Assembly (NCBI GenBank): GCA_016987375.1
Contig: PJRA01000323.1
Location: 1,973,877 to 2,037,876 of the forward strand
Direction: 5' to 3'
Length of the DNA stretch: 64,000 bases
Source of the DNA: Brachionus koreanus
Lineage: Eukaryota > Rotifera > Eurotatoria > Ploima > Brachionidae
A model generated the notes under the pieces. It made no database searches, was not told where the DNA came from, and saw only the letters and a program-made list of their open reading frames with translations. The translations under genes and the position numbers were made by a program. Shown here one piece after another: positions 24,410 to 35,495 of this stretch (within the stretch, counting starts at the first letter, position 1; each line of letters starts with the position of its first letter).

Positions 24410-25733
24410 ATGACATCGACGCAAAATCAGCTGAAAATAGATCTAAAATTGTTGGAAAACACTTTTCCAAAAAACAATAGTCAAACTTGCTTTAGAATTG
24501 TGTCCTCAGAAGCAAAGGAGCTTGTGTCAGAATTCACTGACGTCGAACAAAAAAAATATAGATTTGTCACAAATTTTACCGTAATTAAAATTTTTTTTAT
24601 CTAATAAATAATAAAATTTATTGATAATTTTTCAGGACGAATATCCGACAGCGGCTCCCATTTGGTTTACTGAAAGCGATGACGAAAATTTTGTTCAAAT
24701 AGTCGAATCTCTAGCTACAACTAATGGCGAAGATAATTTTATTATTAATCAGGTTAAAAAATTGATCTCAAAATTGTGTCAATTAAAGAACATGCCTTTA
24801 CCTGAATTTTCTCAATTGAATGCTGCAGGATCTTCAACATTAGTAAATAAATTTAAAACGTGCTAATATTTATAATTTTAAATTTAGGATAAAGATGTGG
24901 ACTGTGTGGGAGATAAAAAAAGTGAATTAATTGACGGAGATGATGATGATGATGACGACGATGACGGATTTTTTGTTAAAAATACAATATTTAAGCAAGA
25001 AACCGAACCAGAACAAAAAATACAAAAATTTAATTTTCAAGTATTTATTTCATTAAGAAAGAATTATTTTATGCATATTATTTAGACAAGTGCATATGGA
25101 TCAACTATGGCTAATTCTCGTCTTATGAAAGAGTATAAGGAAATAATTTTTTCGGATACTTATAAAAAAGGAATTTATTCAGTTGAACTAAAGAATGACT
25201 GTCTATACGAATGGAGTGTTTATTTATACAAGTATTTTCTCTTTAAGCTAAAAAAGAAAATTACTTAAGATATTTTTTAGAGTTGACGAAGATTCAGATC
25301 TGTTTATAGATATGAAAACCTATAAAGAAAAAAATCAAAAAGATCATTTATTGTTTAATTTAACCTTTCAGGTTGTTTATTTTTTTATAAAAATTTTTTA
25401 ATAATTTCAATTCAAAATTTACACTTTAAAAAGGAAACATTTCCTTTTGACCCTCCATTCGTAAGACTTGTTTATCCGATGATAAAAGGTGGCTTTGTGA
25501 TGAAAGGAGGAGCATTGTGTATGGAGCTGTTGACCAAGCAAGGCTGGTCCAGTGTTTACTGTATTGAATCAGTTATTTTACAAATAGCATCGATGCTTGT
25601 CAAAGGAAAAGCGAGAATAGATTTTCAGGCGCCGTCAACATACAGCCTTCAGCAAGCTAAACAATCGTTTAATTATTTGAGTAAGATGCATGAAAAGGTT
25701 GGCTGGAAACAAGATAAAAAAGGAGAAGGCTGA
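24410..25733 (+). CDS. UBE2Q1: Ubiquitin-conjugating enzyme E2 Q-like
   Basis: Six exons (24410-24580, 24636-24842, 24888-25040, 25086-25231, 25281-25371, 25434-25733) give 355 residues. The N-terminal RWD-like half includes [13 protein letters not shown] linker with nine consecutive Asp residues follows. The C-terminal UBC domain has [27 protein letters not shown] with the likely catalytic Cys285, and LVKGKAR. UBE2Q proteins are non-canonical E2s that take ubiquitin from E1. UBE2Q1 and UBE2Q2 cannot be told apart here. The protein is shorter than human UBE2Q1 (422), mainly at the N-terminus. An acceptor-like AG lies 8 nt before the start codon. It follows CCT1 by 386 bp on the same strand. 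Confidence 0.92.
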
Positions 25734-27339
25734 TCAATCTAGTAAACTTTAGGATATGTTGATATAATATTTTTATATACCATAAATTTAATTCGTGTGA
25801 TTCAAAAATCGAAGTTAATTAAAATATTTAAAATCTAATTTCCATTTTTAAAAATACTTTTTAGTTATAAAAAATAAATTTTTTTAATATGTTAAATTGA
25901 AATATATAAACTCTGGATAAAAAATAGAATTAATATTAATCTATAGTGTCTTTTTAAAGAGATGAGTGCATTTAAATCCTAATACTAGGTATGTCATTTG
26001 AATCAAGTTCAATTTTAATTAATTTTTGAATAAATATTAATTTTAGTTAAGCTTAAGTGATTAAGATAAAAGATAAAGTAAAAAAAACTTAAAAATATTA
26101 TTGAGATATTATCTTGAGTCATAAAATATCTATAGACTGCTTTTTTTAAAAGGTTGTATAATTTGATATTAGCACCTTTGTAATTCTGAAAATTGTAATT
26201 TTTGTCTAAAAATTTAAATCTATGTTCAATGTTAAAATAAACTGAATTAGATGCTCTTCAAAATGATCTAATTAAAAAATATCTAACTCTTTGTCTATTT
26301 AATTACAAATAATTTTATAAAATGAAAATTTTAAATTAAAGTTTAGAAATTTTGGTACCATAACGCCATTTTTGAAAAAAAGCCTATCAGCAAAAGCAGT
26401 AACTTCGTGAGATCCGTATAAAACGGATTCGGATCAAAAAATACATTTACCAATATAACACTGTTATCGAATGACTTCTCTGAAAGTAAACAAAACTTCG
26501 TTTAACGTTAAACCTAACTAAGTCGTATAAAAGATTGACTTGAATATTATAAAAACAGTTTTTTTTTTTTAAAGATTTGATACTTAGTATCAACATTTAT
26601 ACTTCTTAAGCTTTATTATATATAAATATAATGGGCCAAAACTTCACCCGTTACAACACATACTAATTAATGGAGAAAAAATGTGAAAAAAAAATTGAAA
26701 AAGCTTCAAGTTTTAAGTTTACTTTGCTTGGTTTCGCGCTTGATAAATGTTTTCTTTGAGCTAGTAATACTTAGTACTTAGTAGTAAATTGTTACACTCG
26801 CCCATGTGCTTTTAGGCCAAGGCATACTCATCGTGTCCTGTTTATCTATTTCATCTATTGACAGCTCTTATATTTTCTTTTCAAGTTTTTCTATTTTGTT
26901 CAGTAGAAATAGCACAAATTCGTTAGGTTCAAGACAGCTTGTACCTTTTTTTCCACCCGTAACAGATCTATCAAAGGTGAACCTGAGGTTGTTTAACTTT
27001 TTTTTGTCAATGGTCTTTATCTGATACTAAGGTTTATCTTACCAAAAGCTTTTAAATTTGAAATTTATTTATATTTTAAATTTTAATGATTTATAAAAAT
27101 TGAGATCAATTATCAAATTTTAATTATAATCACCAACAATTATTTAATACACTTCTTATTTGCAATTTTCATATAAATTATCTATTTCAAATTTTACAAA
27201 GAAAATAAATTGAGTTAAACTGCTTTGTATTCATAAAATGTACAATAAACTTCTAACATTCTATGAAAATTTAAGAATCATATTAAGAGCAGTAAAAAAA
27301 TAAATCATGGATGAATGAATATTTTAAGACATCAATTGC
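25734..27339. other. Intergenic stretch
   Basis: AT-rich, with no recognisable gene. Around 26800-27000 the sequence is less AT-rich. The minus strand has a short open stretch containing GGKKGTSCLEPNEF, which I cannot assign; it may belong to a transposable element. Confidence 0.35.
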
Positions 27340-28240
27340 AAAAAATTATTCAGCATGGTAAGCAAAAAATACCAGAGAACTGGTTAGAAGGCCTGATAGT
27401 CAAACTTCCAAAGAAAGACAACAAAATGATCTGTGATAATTGGAGAGGAATAACACTGTTACCAATAACAAGGCGTTCTGCAGCATAATCCTGGAAAGAA
27501 TTGGAAATTCTTTAGATGTTACACTCAGAGAAGAACAAGCAGAATTTAGACGAGAGAGAGGATGCATAGACCAGATATTTGCACTGAGAAACATCATAGA
27601 GCAAAGTCTCGAATGGAACAGTCCCTTGTTTCTTAACTTCATTGACTTCAAAAAAGTCTTTGACAGAGAAGAGAAGCCATGTGGGCAATACTAAGATCAT
27701 ATGGCTTACCACAGAAAACAGTTAACTTGATAAAACTCTTCTACGAGAAATTCGAGTGTAGTGTGATTCTGGAAAAAGGGTATTCTGAGAGCTTCAAAGT
27801 TTGTACAGGAGTCAGGCAAGGGTGTGTTCTCTCTCTCTGACACTATTCCTAATAGTGATTGATTGTGTAATGAGAAAACAACTGTAAACGGCAGGGGCAT
27901 ACAATGGGGTTTAACAACCAAGCTTGAAGACTTAGACTTTGCGGATGATCTGGTGTTAATATCTAGTAAAGAAGAACATATGCATATGAAAACACAAGAT
28001 TTGGCGAAAAACACTAAACCAACTGGACTCGAAATAAATCTGGCAAAAACAAAAGTTAATAAACACTGCATAAACACTAAATTGGACACCACGATCACCA
28101 TCGATGATTCACAAGTCCAGTAACATGGAGGTCAACAATAATTAAAGAGCTCACCGAAGTGGGAAGAAGCAAGGGTGAAGGCGAAAGATCGACTTGAGTG
28201 GAAATCAATAGTAATGACCTTATGCCCTACAAGGAGTGAA
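27340..28240 (+). pseudogene. Decayed non-LTR retrotransposon (reverse transcriptase) with an internal deletion
   Basis: Frame-shifted pieces run in order through the reverse transcriptase: W-x-EGLIVKLPKK and WRGITLL; ILERIGNSL, REEQAEFR-x-ERGC and DQIFALRNIIEQ; NFIDFKKVFD; TGVRQGCVLS; and the catalytic FADD in LDFADDLVLIS (about 27937-27965). The segment just after 28123 jumps to a typical LINE C-terminus (W-x-EARVKAKDRLEW, LCPT-type end at about 28160-28240). An internal part between palm and tail is therefore missing. There are at least three frame changes. Confidence 0.75.
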
Positions 28241-29382
28241 TAAAGAAAAAAAGCAAAAAATGAAACCATATTTTCATTATTTAAGAATGGAGCAATTTTT
28301 AAATATAATTTTGAGCAAAAAAATATTGGCATCATAATCCAATAAAAAATTTTGACTGCGATCCAAAGTCTGACGAATAATTAAAAAATTTTTAAACTTA
28401 AACCCGAATGATAATTGTAAATTTAGTCAGATTAAGTATATGGTTTTATTTCAGAAAGCTGGATCGATCTCCAGTTTCCTATTAACACAACGTTGAAACA
28501 AAAATTTGCAAATAAATGTACAACAAAGAACAAACTAATTTTATTTTCTATAATCAGTAAAATATTTTAAATTTTAAACTGAAATTTTGTAAAAAATGAG
28601 GGTCTTAGCAATACTAATTAAAATTACTTAGAAACGAGCTTATTCTGACAACAATTTATCATAAAAATTTAAAATAAACAAATTTTTCTTTAAATAATTT
28701 TTTTTAATTTTTATTTCTATTGATTTTAAAAATTCTAATAATCTGAATAGTTTTATTAAAACTGTAATGCATAATATTAAAATTTAAATTAATTCAGGTA
28801 TTTCAAAATTTTTACCAATATTATCTTTCGAAGTGCAAATAAAATTATCATCAAATTTATATTCTCCTTGAAGCTTTTAATTTAAGACGTGAAATAAAAG
28901 CCGAAATTATTCTGTTATATCTTTTTTTTTTTTAAAAAAAAGAAGTTGTTACATATTCTTTGCAGATAATGATGCAAATATATTATTCTTTTTTGAGTCG
29001 TTCATGACTGAAATAGACCTCCACATTTCATTTATCAAAAATTTTAACCAATATTTGACAAAAAAAGATAAGTAATTATATGAAATAATCTAAACTAATG
29101 ACGTATCTTAAAAATCAAACAATTGTGTCATTTTCTTTAACGTTTTAATATTCTAGTTTTAAACATTTTTAATAATTTTCTATTTTTAACAAAATAACAT
29201 AATAACCAATTTATCTTTCTTTCGATTTTCAGGTATTTTTTGAAATAATAGCGAAGACAATAAACAATTTAAATAGTTAAGCTAATCTGATAAATTAGAA
29301 AAACAAGACACCAGCAAGAATAAAGTATTCACAATTTTAGAAAAATTTTGTTTTTCTTTGTTTGTAAAAAATTTTAATTTAG
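28241..29382. other. Intergenic stretch upstream of glycosyltransferase copy 1
   Basis: AT-rich. It begins with the A-rich tail of the LINE relic and ends in a pyrimidine-rich tract and AG (29381-29382) abutting the glycosyltransferase start codon. No gene is seen. Confidence 0.4.
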
Positions 29383-30378
29383 ATGGAAAAATTTTTTCGA
29401 TTTGCATTATTAGGATTTTTGGTGATAATTTTGGGACTTTTTTTGTTTTGGAAACCTTTGAATAAGATCGAAATTAAATTAAAAAAAAAATTTCAAATGT
29501 CGCATTTTCCGTCACCAGAAAAATTTCATATATTTTTAATTTGGCGTGGGGATAAATTTCCATCCATTTATCAAAAGGCCTTTAGAACAATTGTTAAATT
29601 TCATCCAAATGCTGAAATAATGCTTTTTTCAAATGAATTGCAATTAGATTGGTTTTCAACTCTTAATAAAAGTGGAAACATATTTGTGGTACGCTATAAT
29701 TTGACCAATTTAGTCAGCGGTAAAAAAGGCTGGAATTTTGCACAAAAAGCCGAACGAATACTAAGGGGCGAAAATATAAATAATTTACAAGTAACAAACG
29801 TTCATTTGTCAGATTTTCTGAGACTTTTTTTACTTTACAATTTTGGTGGCCTGTACTTAGACTCCGATATGATTGTTCTTAGAGATTTATCAAAATACAA
29901 AAATACAATCGGAGTTGATGATAAAAATAGCTACGTTTGTAGCTCGAATGTTTATTCGACTAAAGATGCGAAAAATTTTTCATGCTTATGCAATTGTTTG
30001 CTTTCGTTTGAAAAAAATCATCCATTTATTGGTAAAGCATTAGATTTGTATGAGTCATATTGGTCAAAGCATCAAGGTTACGGGCCTGGTGGAGCTATTA
30101 TGCTAATAGCTATTGTAAAAGATTATTTAAACTCGGTTAGATTTATACCTAATTATTTTTGGATATGTAATAAGCATATGCATAGGAGATTTAACTTGGT
30201 TTCAAACGATGATCCTAATATTGAGGATGCAATAAAGAATTGCTATGTTATTCATTTATTTGGAGCTGGTCGTGGAAACATGGCCGTTGATAAATTTGAC
30301 CAAAAATTTGCCGGTAGAGTTTGGAATAGGTTGTTATCAGAGGTAGGGAATCGCAAATTTGACTCAAGTCATACATGA
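29383..30378 (+). CDS. Alpha-1,4-glycosyltransferase-like type II membrane protein, copy 1
   Basis: This intronless frame codes 331 residues. Residues 7-23 form a signal-anchor helix, as expected for a Golgi type II glycosyltransferase. The lumenal part has the sugar-binding DxD domain: FGGLYLDSDM with DSD at 160-162, preceded by SDFLRLFLLYN. Near the end are GPGGAIMLI and a GAGRGN motif typical of the A4GALT-like C-terminal region. Relatives transfer galactose or N-acetylglucosamine to glycolipids or glycoproteins; the substrate here is unknown. It is about 92% identical to the copy at 62422. The last 13 codons are not ancestral: a MITE (30338-30867) entered the end of the gene and provides the present tail and stop. 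Without it the frame would end three codons after the insertion point. An acceptor-like AG directly abuts the ATG. Confidence 0.85.
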   Translation: MEKFFRFALLGFLVIILGLFLFWKPLNKIEIKLKKKFQMSHFPSPEKFHIFLIWRGDKFPSIYQKAFRTIVKFHPNAEIMLFSNELQLDWFSTLNKSGNIFVVRYNLTNLVSGKKGWNFAQKAERILRGENINNLQVTNVHLSDFLRLFLLYNFGGLYLDSDMIVLRDLSKYKNTIGVDDKNSYVCSSNVYSTKDAKNFSCLCNCLLSFEKNHPFIGKALDLYESYWSKHQGYGPGGAIMLIAIVKDYLNSVRFIPNYFWICNKHMHRRFNLVSNDDPNIEDAIKNCYVIHLFGAGRGNMAVDKFDQKFAGRVWNRLLSEVGNRKFDSSHT

Positions 30379-30867
30379 CTCAGAGTCATACTCGATAGTG
30401 ACTTGAGTCGAGTAAAGCCGAATTTGACTGACTCAGATTTTCAATTATTTTTTAAATTTAATTTTAATTACTTATTTGAATATGAATTTGCATTTTTTTT
30501 TCCAATAATTTAATTTAGTGAAAAAAGAGCAAAAATTTAGCAAAACTGGTATATATTGCGTCAACACAGACGTCAAACGACAAATGTATTGGCCGAAAGT
30601 TTATTTTTTTTGTGAAAGAAAGTGATGATTCATTTAAAAATTGTATAATTTAAATTAATTTTATTTTTTAATTTTTATTTGAATAAAAAAACTCAATAAT
30701 TAATAATAAATCTTTTTTGTAATAAAATTTTTTCGAATAAAAAATTCTTTTTTTTTTTGACTTTGAGACAAAAATATGGACTGACTCTAACTCGAGTCGA
30801 GTCACTAAAAATCAAAAGATTCTGACTCTGACTCAGTCATCACGAATTTGTTGAGTCCCTATCTCTG
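30338..30867. mobile_element. hAT-type MITE inserted in the 3' end of glycosyltransferase copy 1
   Basis: The 530-bp insertion is bounded by perfect 8-bp direct repeats, gttgttat (30330-30337 and 30868-30875). Its ends are inverted: cagaggtagggaatc on the left and the reverse complement of cagagatagggactc on the right. An 8-bp duplication and C/TAGNG-like ends are hallmarks of hAT elements. Inside, gactc/gagtc-containing subterminal repeats cluster within about 100 bp of each end. There is no coding capacity. Confidence 0.88.
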
Positions 30868-31206
30868 GTTGTTATTAATAAGATGACGACTTCAACAAAG
30901 CTTGTCTTAATGTAAAATTTAAATAAAATTTATTTTATAGTCAAATATTTAAGTCAAAAAAATTTTATTCAGGTTCTTGATTGTGATTCCTGTAAGAGAC
31001 GATTTAAAAAAATAATTACGCCGCTTAAGTTATACCCGGATTCCTACCTCTGTACAATTTACTTTATTTAAGAATTGAAAAATAAACTAAGAAAAAAAGA
31101 TTTAAATCTTTTCTTAATATGTACTTGCTGACTAATTTGCTTTCGAAAGGTAATAGATCAAAAAATTTATAATTATTATTTATTAAGTTTATTAAATAGA
31201 TATAAA

Positions 31207-31262
31207 TGGCGCTATTAATGCTACTAATAAAGCTGTAGTTCAAGGTTTTTGTTCGAATTCAT
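31207..31262 (+). repeat. Possible tRNA-derived SINE head
   Basis: tggcgctatta resembles an RNA polymerase III A box and gttcgaattc a B box. Their starts (31207 and 31251) are 44 bp apart, the spacing found in tRNA genes. The cloverleaf is not credible as a functional tRNA. An (ATT)n tract follows within 50 bp. Confidence 0.3.
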
Positions 31263-31418
31263 AATAGTGTGTATTGTGTAAAATTGGTTGTTATTATTAT
31301 TATTATTATCAATTCAAGCCTCATAGGCTGTAAAAGAGTAAAATTTAGAGAAAAATAAAAGTAAAAGAAGAATTTTTACAGTAAAAAATACGATTTAGAT
31401 AGAAATCAAAATAGGAAT

Positions 31419-31610
31419 TTAACACTAGAAGCACCAAGCATTTTTTCACGTTTTTTTAATTTGAAATTATTTTATACTAAAAACTATAACAATTTTATTA
31501 AGTAATATTATTTTTACAGAAAATTTTAAAATCTACATAAATCAAAAAAGATATATTCATTTCAAAAATCCACTCAAAAGATACGAGGTTTAAAAAAATT
31601 ATAACCAGCT
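31419..31610. mobile_element. TTAA-flanked MITE, family A (partial, inverted relative to 1130)
   Basis: It starts with TTAA and the terminal CACTAGAAGCACC, followed by gcattttttca as in the reverse complement of 1352-1130. It remains alignable to the 'aaaagatacgagg' block near 31575-31590. The far terminus is lost. Confidence 0.65.
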
Positions 31611-33770
31611 ATAAAAGCCCACTTTTAATAAATTGTTTAAAATTTTTAATAAAAAGAAATTTTTTAAAAATGTAAATTAAAATTTTTATGTTTTTATGTG
31701 ACAAAAGTGTAAATTGTATGATTAGTAAAATTTAATCTTTAATCTTTAATCTTAAATTTTCAAACACTTCTAAATTACTGTAACTTAAATTTTGTTTATA
31801 TACTAAATAACAAACATTAGCAAGGGGACTGAAAAGAAGGCTTTTACCGTTCGGGCAAGTCCCGGGAAATTCCCAAATTTATTTTTCTAATAATAATAAT
31901 AATAATAATTTTTTTCTTGTATCCCAGTCAACACATAGACTAGATTTCGAAAATGATCAAAGCATTTTATTTCTAAATATGCAATTAAATTTCAATGCAG
32001 ATTTAGTAATTACAATCCTTTTGCAAAAGTTTTAAAATAAAGCTCTGAAATGTTACAAAAATTTAAAAATCTGTGATGAAATTTAATTGCGCACAAATGT
32101 TTTGATCATATTTATAAAATGAAATTTGATCAAAAATTTTATTAATGAGTATTTGACATTGATTAGCACAAGAGAAAGTAATACAATGTCATCACATTAA
32201 AATTGTAAAATTGATTATGATAATCAGAATTTGAACAGGGAAAATTGATTTTTTTATTTTTTTTAAATCAATTTAAATAAATAGAGTTTGTTTAAGGTCA
32301 GAATAAATCATGTTGTTAGAGCTAATTAATACTTGATCTCAAAAACTTTCAAGACAGACATCTAGACTTTACACGAAACATCATGCTGATTGATTAAAGT
32401 TATTATCTATTCTGTTTTTTGTTTGAATGAGGTATAATTATGTCATAACGAGTAATTAGCTAACTTCAAAATGAAATAAGAATAAGTGCTAGAATTTGAT
32501 AGAATTTTTAGAAAATATGAAATAATTATCTTTATATAAAAAAATTATGCCGACAATAAAAGGAATTTTTTAGTTCATGTTCTCACAGTAACCCACTGTT
32601 TTCAAAGATAAAAAATGAATCCGTTTTTAACTTTTTTTTCTGGGAAAATAAGCACATAATTTAATACATTGTCTCATTATCAGTTTCGTTCTTGCTTTGA
32701 TTTAAATCCTATAGAGAAGGACAAAAGAATCATTTACCACTATTGGGAACAAAATGAAACTTTATTCCAAATGAATACATTAAGATTTTGTGATAAAAAT
32801 AATTATAAAAGCATTGAGTAATAACTTATCGAACCTTGAAAACATTTGCTTATTCCTTAAAACATGTAATTAGCTTTAAAAATATTTAGATTGATCTTGA
32901 AAATTCATACTGTGAGCAAAATGTCTGAAAATTCCATTTACGTGATAGATAAATATCACTATTGGACGTGATTTTCTAAGAGCTTTTTTTAAAAGCTTAT
33001 TTACTATTAGTCTAGAATTTTAATCTTGTTTTAAAAAATTAATCTTAATATTCTATAAATTGTAATTAAATCATTTACTCATTATACTCTTGAGAAAATA
33101 TCTTAATATCTAATTTGAAATTAAAAAATCATATTAATTTGTATTAACATTTGGTTTTGAATTAACAGATTATTTTGCTTGATCCGTAAAGAGCCCTTAT
33201 CTAAACTACCTTGAAAACAATTAATTTCTATCCGATTTATAATTTAACATTAGAAAATCCGACTGATTAATTACAACAATTTCAAATCTAAATTTATAGA
33301 AAAAATTATTCAAAGTTGATTTTAATTTTTTTGAGTTAATATTCAAGTTTGAATTTTTCTTGAAAATAAATCTAATAAACCTCGGGCTTTCTAGTATTAA
33401 TAAAAATCAATTAGAATGCATAAGAAGTAAAAATTTTAAATTTTATTTTCAATAATATTTAACACTTTGCTTTAACTCGAATTTGGTTTTGCTGGATTTA
33501 TCTTTCATTGTGGTGTCCAGAATAATGCGACTCTTATGTCATTGCTGCATTGCTGAAATCTTGGCTTAGTAGAAAAATTTGATTTCCTTAAATTGACTTA
33601 GATTTACGACATATAGGTTCAAAAATCATAAAATATAAAATTATTTTAGTTAAATTTTTATTAAATAAAAAGGCATAAAAAAATATTAAAACACCAATAA
33701 ATGTAATATTTTGTTTAAAAGATAAGAAAAAATATTTAAATAAAAACGATAGAGAATGAGGAAATAATGA

Positions 33771-35495
33771 TCAATTTTCTTGCTGAGGTGTATCTTTGGA
33801 CTCAATTGCACCATCATGAATGCTAAACTGAGCCGATTTATTGCCATGTATTTTCATGTGTTTGTTCAAATGATCACTACGCATAAACTTTTTGGAACAA
33901 GTTGGACAAGCAAATTTTTTTTCACCTAAAAAAATGAATATTATTAAAATAACAAAATAAGTTAATTATATGTTCCGGAATTTGAGTGCTAAGTTCACTT
34001 ATTCAAAATCTGTAATTAAAGTAAAGTGAACAAATAGTTTATGATTGAAAATTTGTCGCTCATTGTGTACTGTCTTAAAGGCTATAATTAAATATCTCGT
34101 ATGTCTAATTAAAGACTAGCATGACTTGAACAAAAAGAATGATAATTGATTTGGAATCAATTTAACATATTGGTCAAATTTGAAACAATCCGGCTCGAGG
34201 CATTCACTAAACAAATTACTAATAGCACTAACCTGTATGGGTCTTGAGATGTCTTTGCAATTCATCCGATCTAGTAAATCTCTTACCGCAAAACAAATAG
34301 TTGCATAAGAATGGTCTTTCTCCTTGATAAAATAAAAAAGAAAAAATTAACAAAAAATAAAATAATAATAATAAACACTGCTGAGCTTTTGTTACAAAAA
34401 AAAACAACTAAACTATGAGAGAAACAAATCTCAAGACACGATAAACAAATATTGAAACTCTAGTAGAGATTAAAAGAAATATGTATAAAAATTTTATTAG
34501 AGATAACCTGTATGCCATCTGAGATGCGCTTTCAAATGAGACGTTTTATTGTAGATCTTGCCACAGCCTGGTATGTGACAACTATGTACATTTTTTTTCT
34601 TTGAAGGATCTAGCTTGTCCGCCTCGGTGCAATTCGGACAATCGCATTGGGGCTTTCCTGACGCTCGACTTTTACCACCACTCTTATTAACTGTACTCTC
34701 ATCAGAAGTAGTTGACTCCTCATTGTTAGACCCAATTTCATTCGAATTTGTCTCTTTTTTTGTTTTCATTAATTTTTGTTTTTTGGCTGGATTGCTCTCT
34801 ACTTTGTTCTCATCATGTACTAAATAACCACTTTCATATGCTCGAGTTTGCTCAGCGCCAATATAATAATTTTGAGTCGAAGTATTTTCCCTATTTGGCG
34901 ACAATGGATAGTAGCTTTGATCGTAAGAGTATCCATTATCTTGACTAGTGTTTATGCCGAGAAAAACTTGATTAGTATATGTCCTAGGCAACCAAGAATT
35001 GGTGTTCATGTCCCACCAGTTTGAGTTTTGACCATTTTGACTAGCAAAGTTATTAATGGAATAGAAATTGCTGAATTCGTCTGAGCCTGGCTGAATTGGC
35101 TCGGGTTGCGAATCGTTTTGGTATATTAAAGGAAAAGAGTTTTGAAATGGGGTGTATGGAGACTGGTGCGGTGCTAGGCTGAAAGAGGATTGGCTTGGTG
35201 AAGACATAGACAATGGAGATGACGAAGATGAATTAGCTGGGTTGGATTTCATGTTTGTGTAATCGACTAGGGAGTTGTATGAACCTGTTGTTGTTGGTAT
35301 TAGACCGGTGAATGATGACATTTTATTTTGATTTTTTTTCCAAATATAAAACCCAGATGGATCTGTCGAGTCAAAATAATTTTGTTTGCTTTGAAATATG
35401 CTATTATATTCGTTGATGGAAGATGATGATGATAGAGTCGGTGGCGAAGAGTTCAGTTTTTCATTACTGTTACTACAAATAGTAGTTGCGATCAT
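33771..35495 (-). CDS. Sp-family (Buttonhead-type) C2H2 zinc-finger transcription factor
   Basis: Three exons on the minus strand (34508-35495, 34233-34322, 33771-33925) give 410 residues. The C-terminus has three C2H2 fingers with Sp/KLF linkers: finger 1 starts at [10 protein letters not shown], finger 2 has TRSDELQRH, and finger 3 has MRSDHLNKH. Upstream of the fingers, CDCPNC is the Buttonhead box that separates Sp factors from KLFs. A WWDM motif in the N-terminal part resembles the Sp5-9 group. Such factors bind GC/GT boxes in the nucleus and, in animals, act in limb and head patterning. The N-terminal 270 residues are rich in Ser, Asn, Gln and Tyr. The frame extends three codons upstream of the chosen ATG only from a TTG. 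The introns are 307 and 185 bp. Confidence 0.92.

Larger units (their letters stand above)
30876..33770. other. Gene desert with assorted repeat fragments
   Basis: No gene is supported. It contains a possible tRNA-derived SINE head (31207-31262), (ATT)n at about 31280-31305, a family A MITE copy (31419-31610), and a GC-richer LINE-like tail at about 31825-31915 that ends in (AAT)n. A MITE right end lies at about 33385-33400. Confidence 0.4.

Noticed and set aside
26806..27024. 72-codon frame on the plus strand
   Set aside because: No start context, splice sites or recognisable motif; the opposite strand looks more protein-like but is also unassignable.
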